This document shows positions 63,887 to 64,000 of a stretch of DNA of 64,000 nucleotides, one piece after another. The DNA is from Alphaproteobacteria bacterium (GTDB taxonomy: Bacteria; Pseudomonadota; Alphaproteobacteria; UBA9655), in contig JAIEQB010000031.1 of NCBI GenBank assembly GCA_019748065.1, positions 48,366 through 112,365 of the forward strand, in the 5' to 3' direction. The translations under genes and the position numbers were made by a program. The stretch's first letter is position 1. Every line of letters starts with the position of its first letter. The notes beneath the pieces were generated by a model, which searched no databases, had not been told where the DNA came from, and was given only the letters and a program-made list of their open reading frames with translations.

Positions 63887-64000
63887 AGTGTCTTCCATCC
63901 TTCAATTAGCAAAATTATCATATTTTGAATAAGTTCAGATACAAGTGAGACAAAAAGTTAGTTGAGGTAGGGGCTGTGAAGTGGAGGGTAAAGCGATAGC

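Overview
The window looks like the chromosome of an aerobic, low-GC alphaproteobacterium of the intracellular-symbiont type (Holosporales or a similar group; the exact taxon is inference). Clade markers support this: the NDUFA12 homologue of complex I, DUF1476 (ATPase zeta inhibitor type), DUF3572, DUF2155, an ELM1-family protein, C4-pathway 5-aminolevulinate synthase, a cytochrome b/c1 fusion, and a GST-fold protein with an FzlA-like tail. There are many decayed transposons, relics of a plasmid- or ICE-type primase, intergenic palindromic repeats and several small predicted secreted proteins, as in other protist-associated Alphaproteobacteria.

Layout. 1-6.4 kb: tRNA and translation genes (cysS, trmJ, tRNA-Leu, mnmA), small alphaproteobacterial proteins and ubiE. 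6.4-13.2 kb: an accessory island holding a small secreted protein, disrupted IS4-, IS66-, IS200- and IS481-type elements, tRNA-Ser, the 3' end of a group II intron joined to an IS200 transposase, a Toprim-primase pseudogene and, as the only intact gene of size, a pentameric ligand-gated ion channel homologue. 13.2-18.6 kb: dnaE and accBC. 18.7-20.7 kb: a rearranged IS5-type element enclosing an IS200 relic and an eight-cysteine secreted protein. 20.7-30.5 kb: DUF2155-mlaD-NDUFA12, B12-dependent nrdJ, a PEBP protein, a secreted subtilase with a basic repeat tail, ndk, ogt and aspartate aminotransferase. 30.5-35.3 kb: truB-rpsO-pnp and a nitronate monooxygenase-type enzyme. 35.5-41.4 kb: an AAA/DUF4143 ATPase behind a palindromic operator, a double DUF1328 membrane protein, and hemA-ELM1-unknown. 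41.7-44.9 kb: arginase, ornithine aminotransferase, upp and divIC. 44.9-53.2 kb: accA, xerD and two divergent clusters that together encode Mla-type phospholipid transport (mlaA and mlaC leftward; STAS-mlaE, mlaF, mlaD and a PagL-like barrel rightward). 53.2-58.4 kb: fzlA-like-recJ-recG-ygjP. 58.4-64 kb: uppP, the bc1 complex (petA-petBC), trmL, hemF, palindromic repeats and another small secreted protein.

How it fits together. The core supports aerobic respiration with haem made from glycine and succinyl-CoA (hemA, hemF), a bc1 complex and ubiquinone (ubiE); fatty-acid initiation (accA, accB, accC); envelope upkeep (Mla, uppP, shikimate kinase); and DNA replication and repair (dnaE, recJ, recG, ogt). 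Host-facing candidates are the channel homologue, the basic-tailed subtilase and three or more small secreted proteins, several of which lie in mobile-element territory. No CRISPR array, rRNA operon or intact phage was seen. All identifications come from reading motifs; no database search was run.
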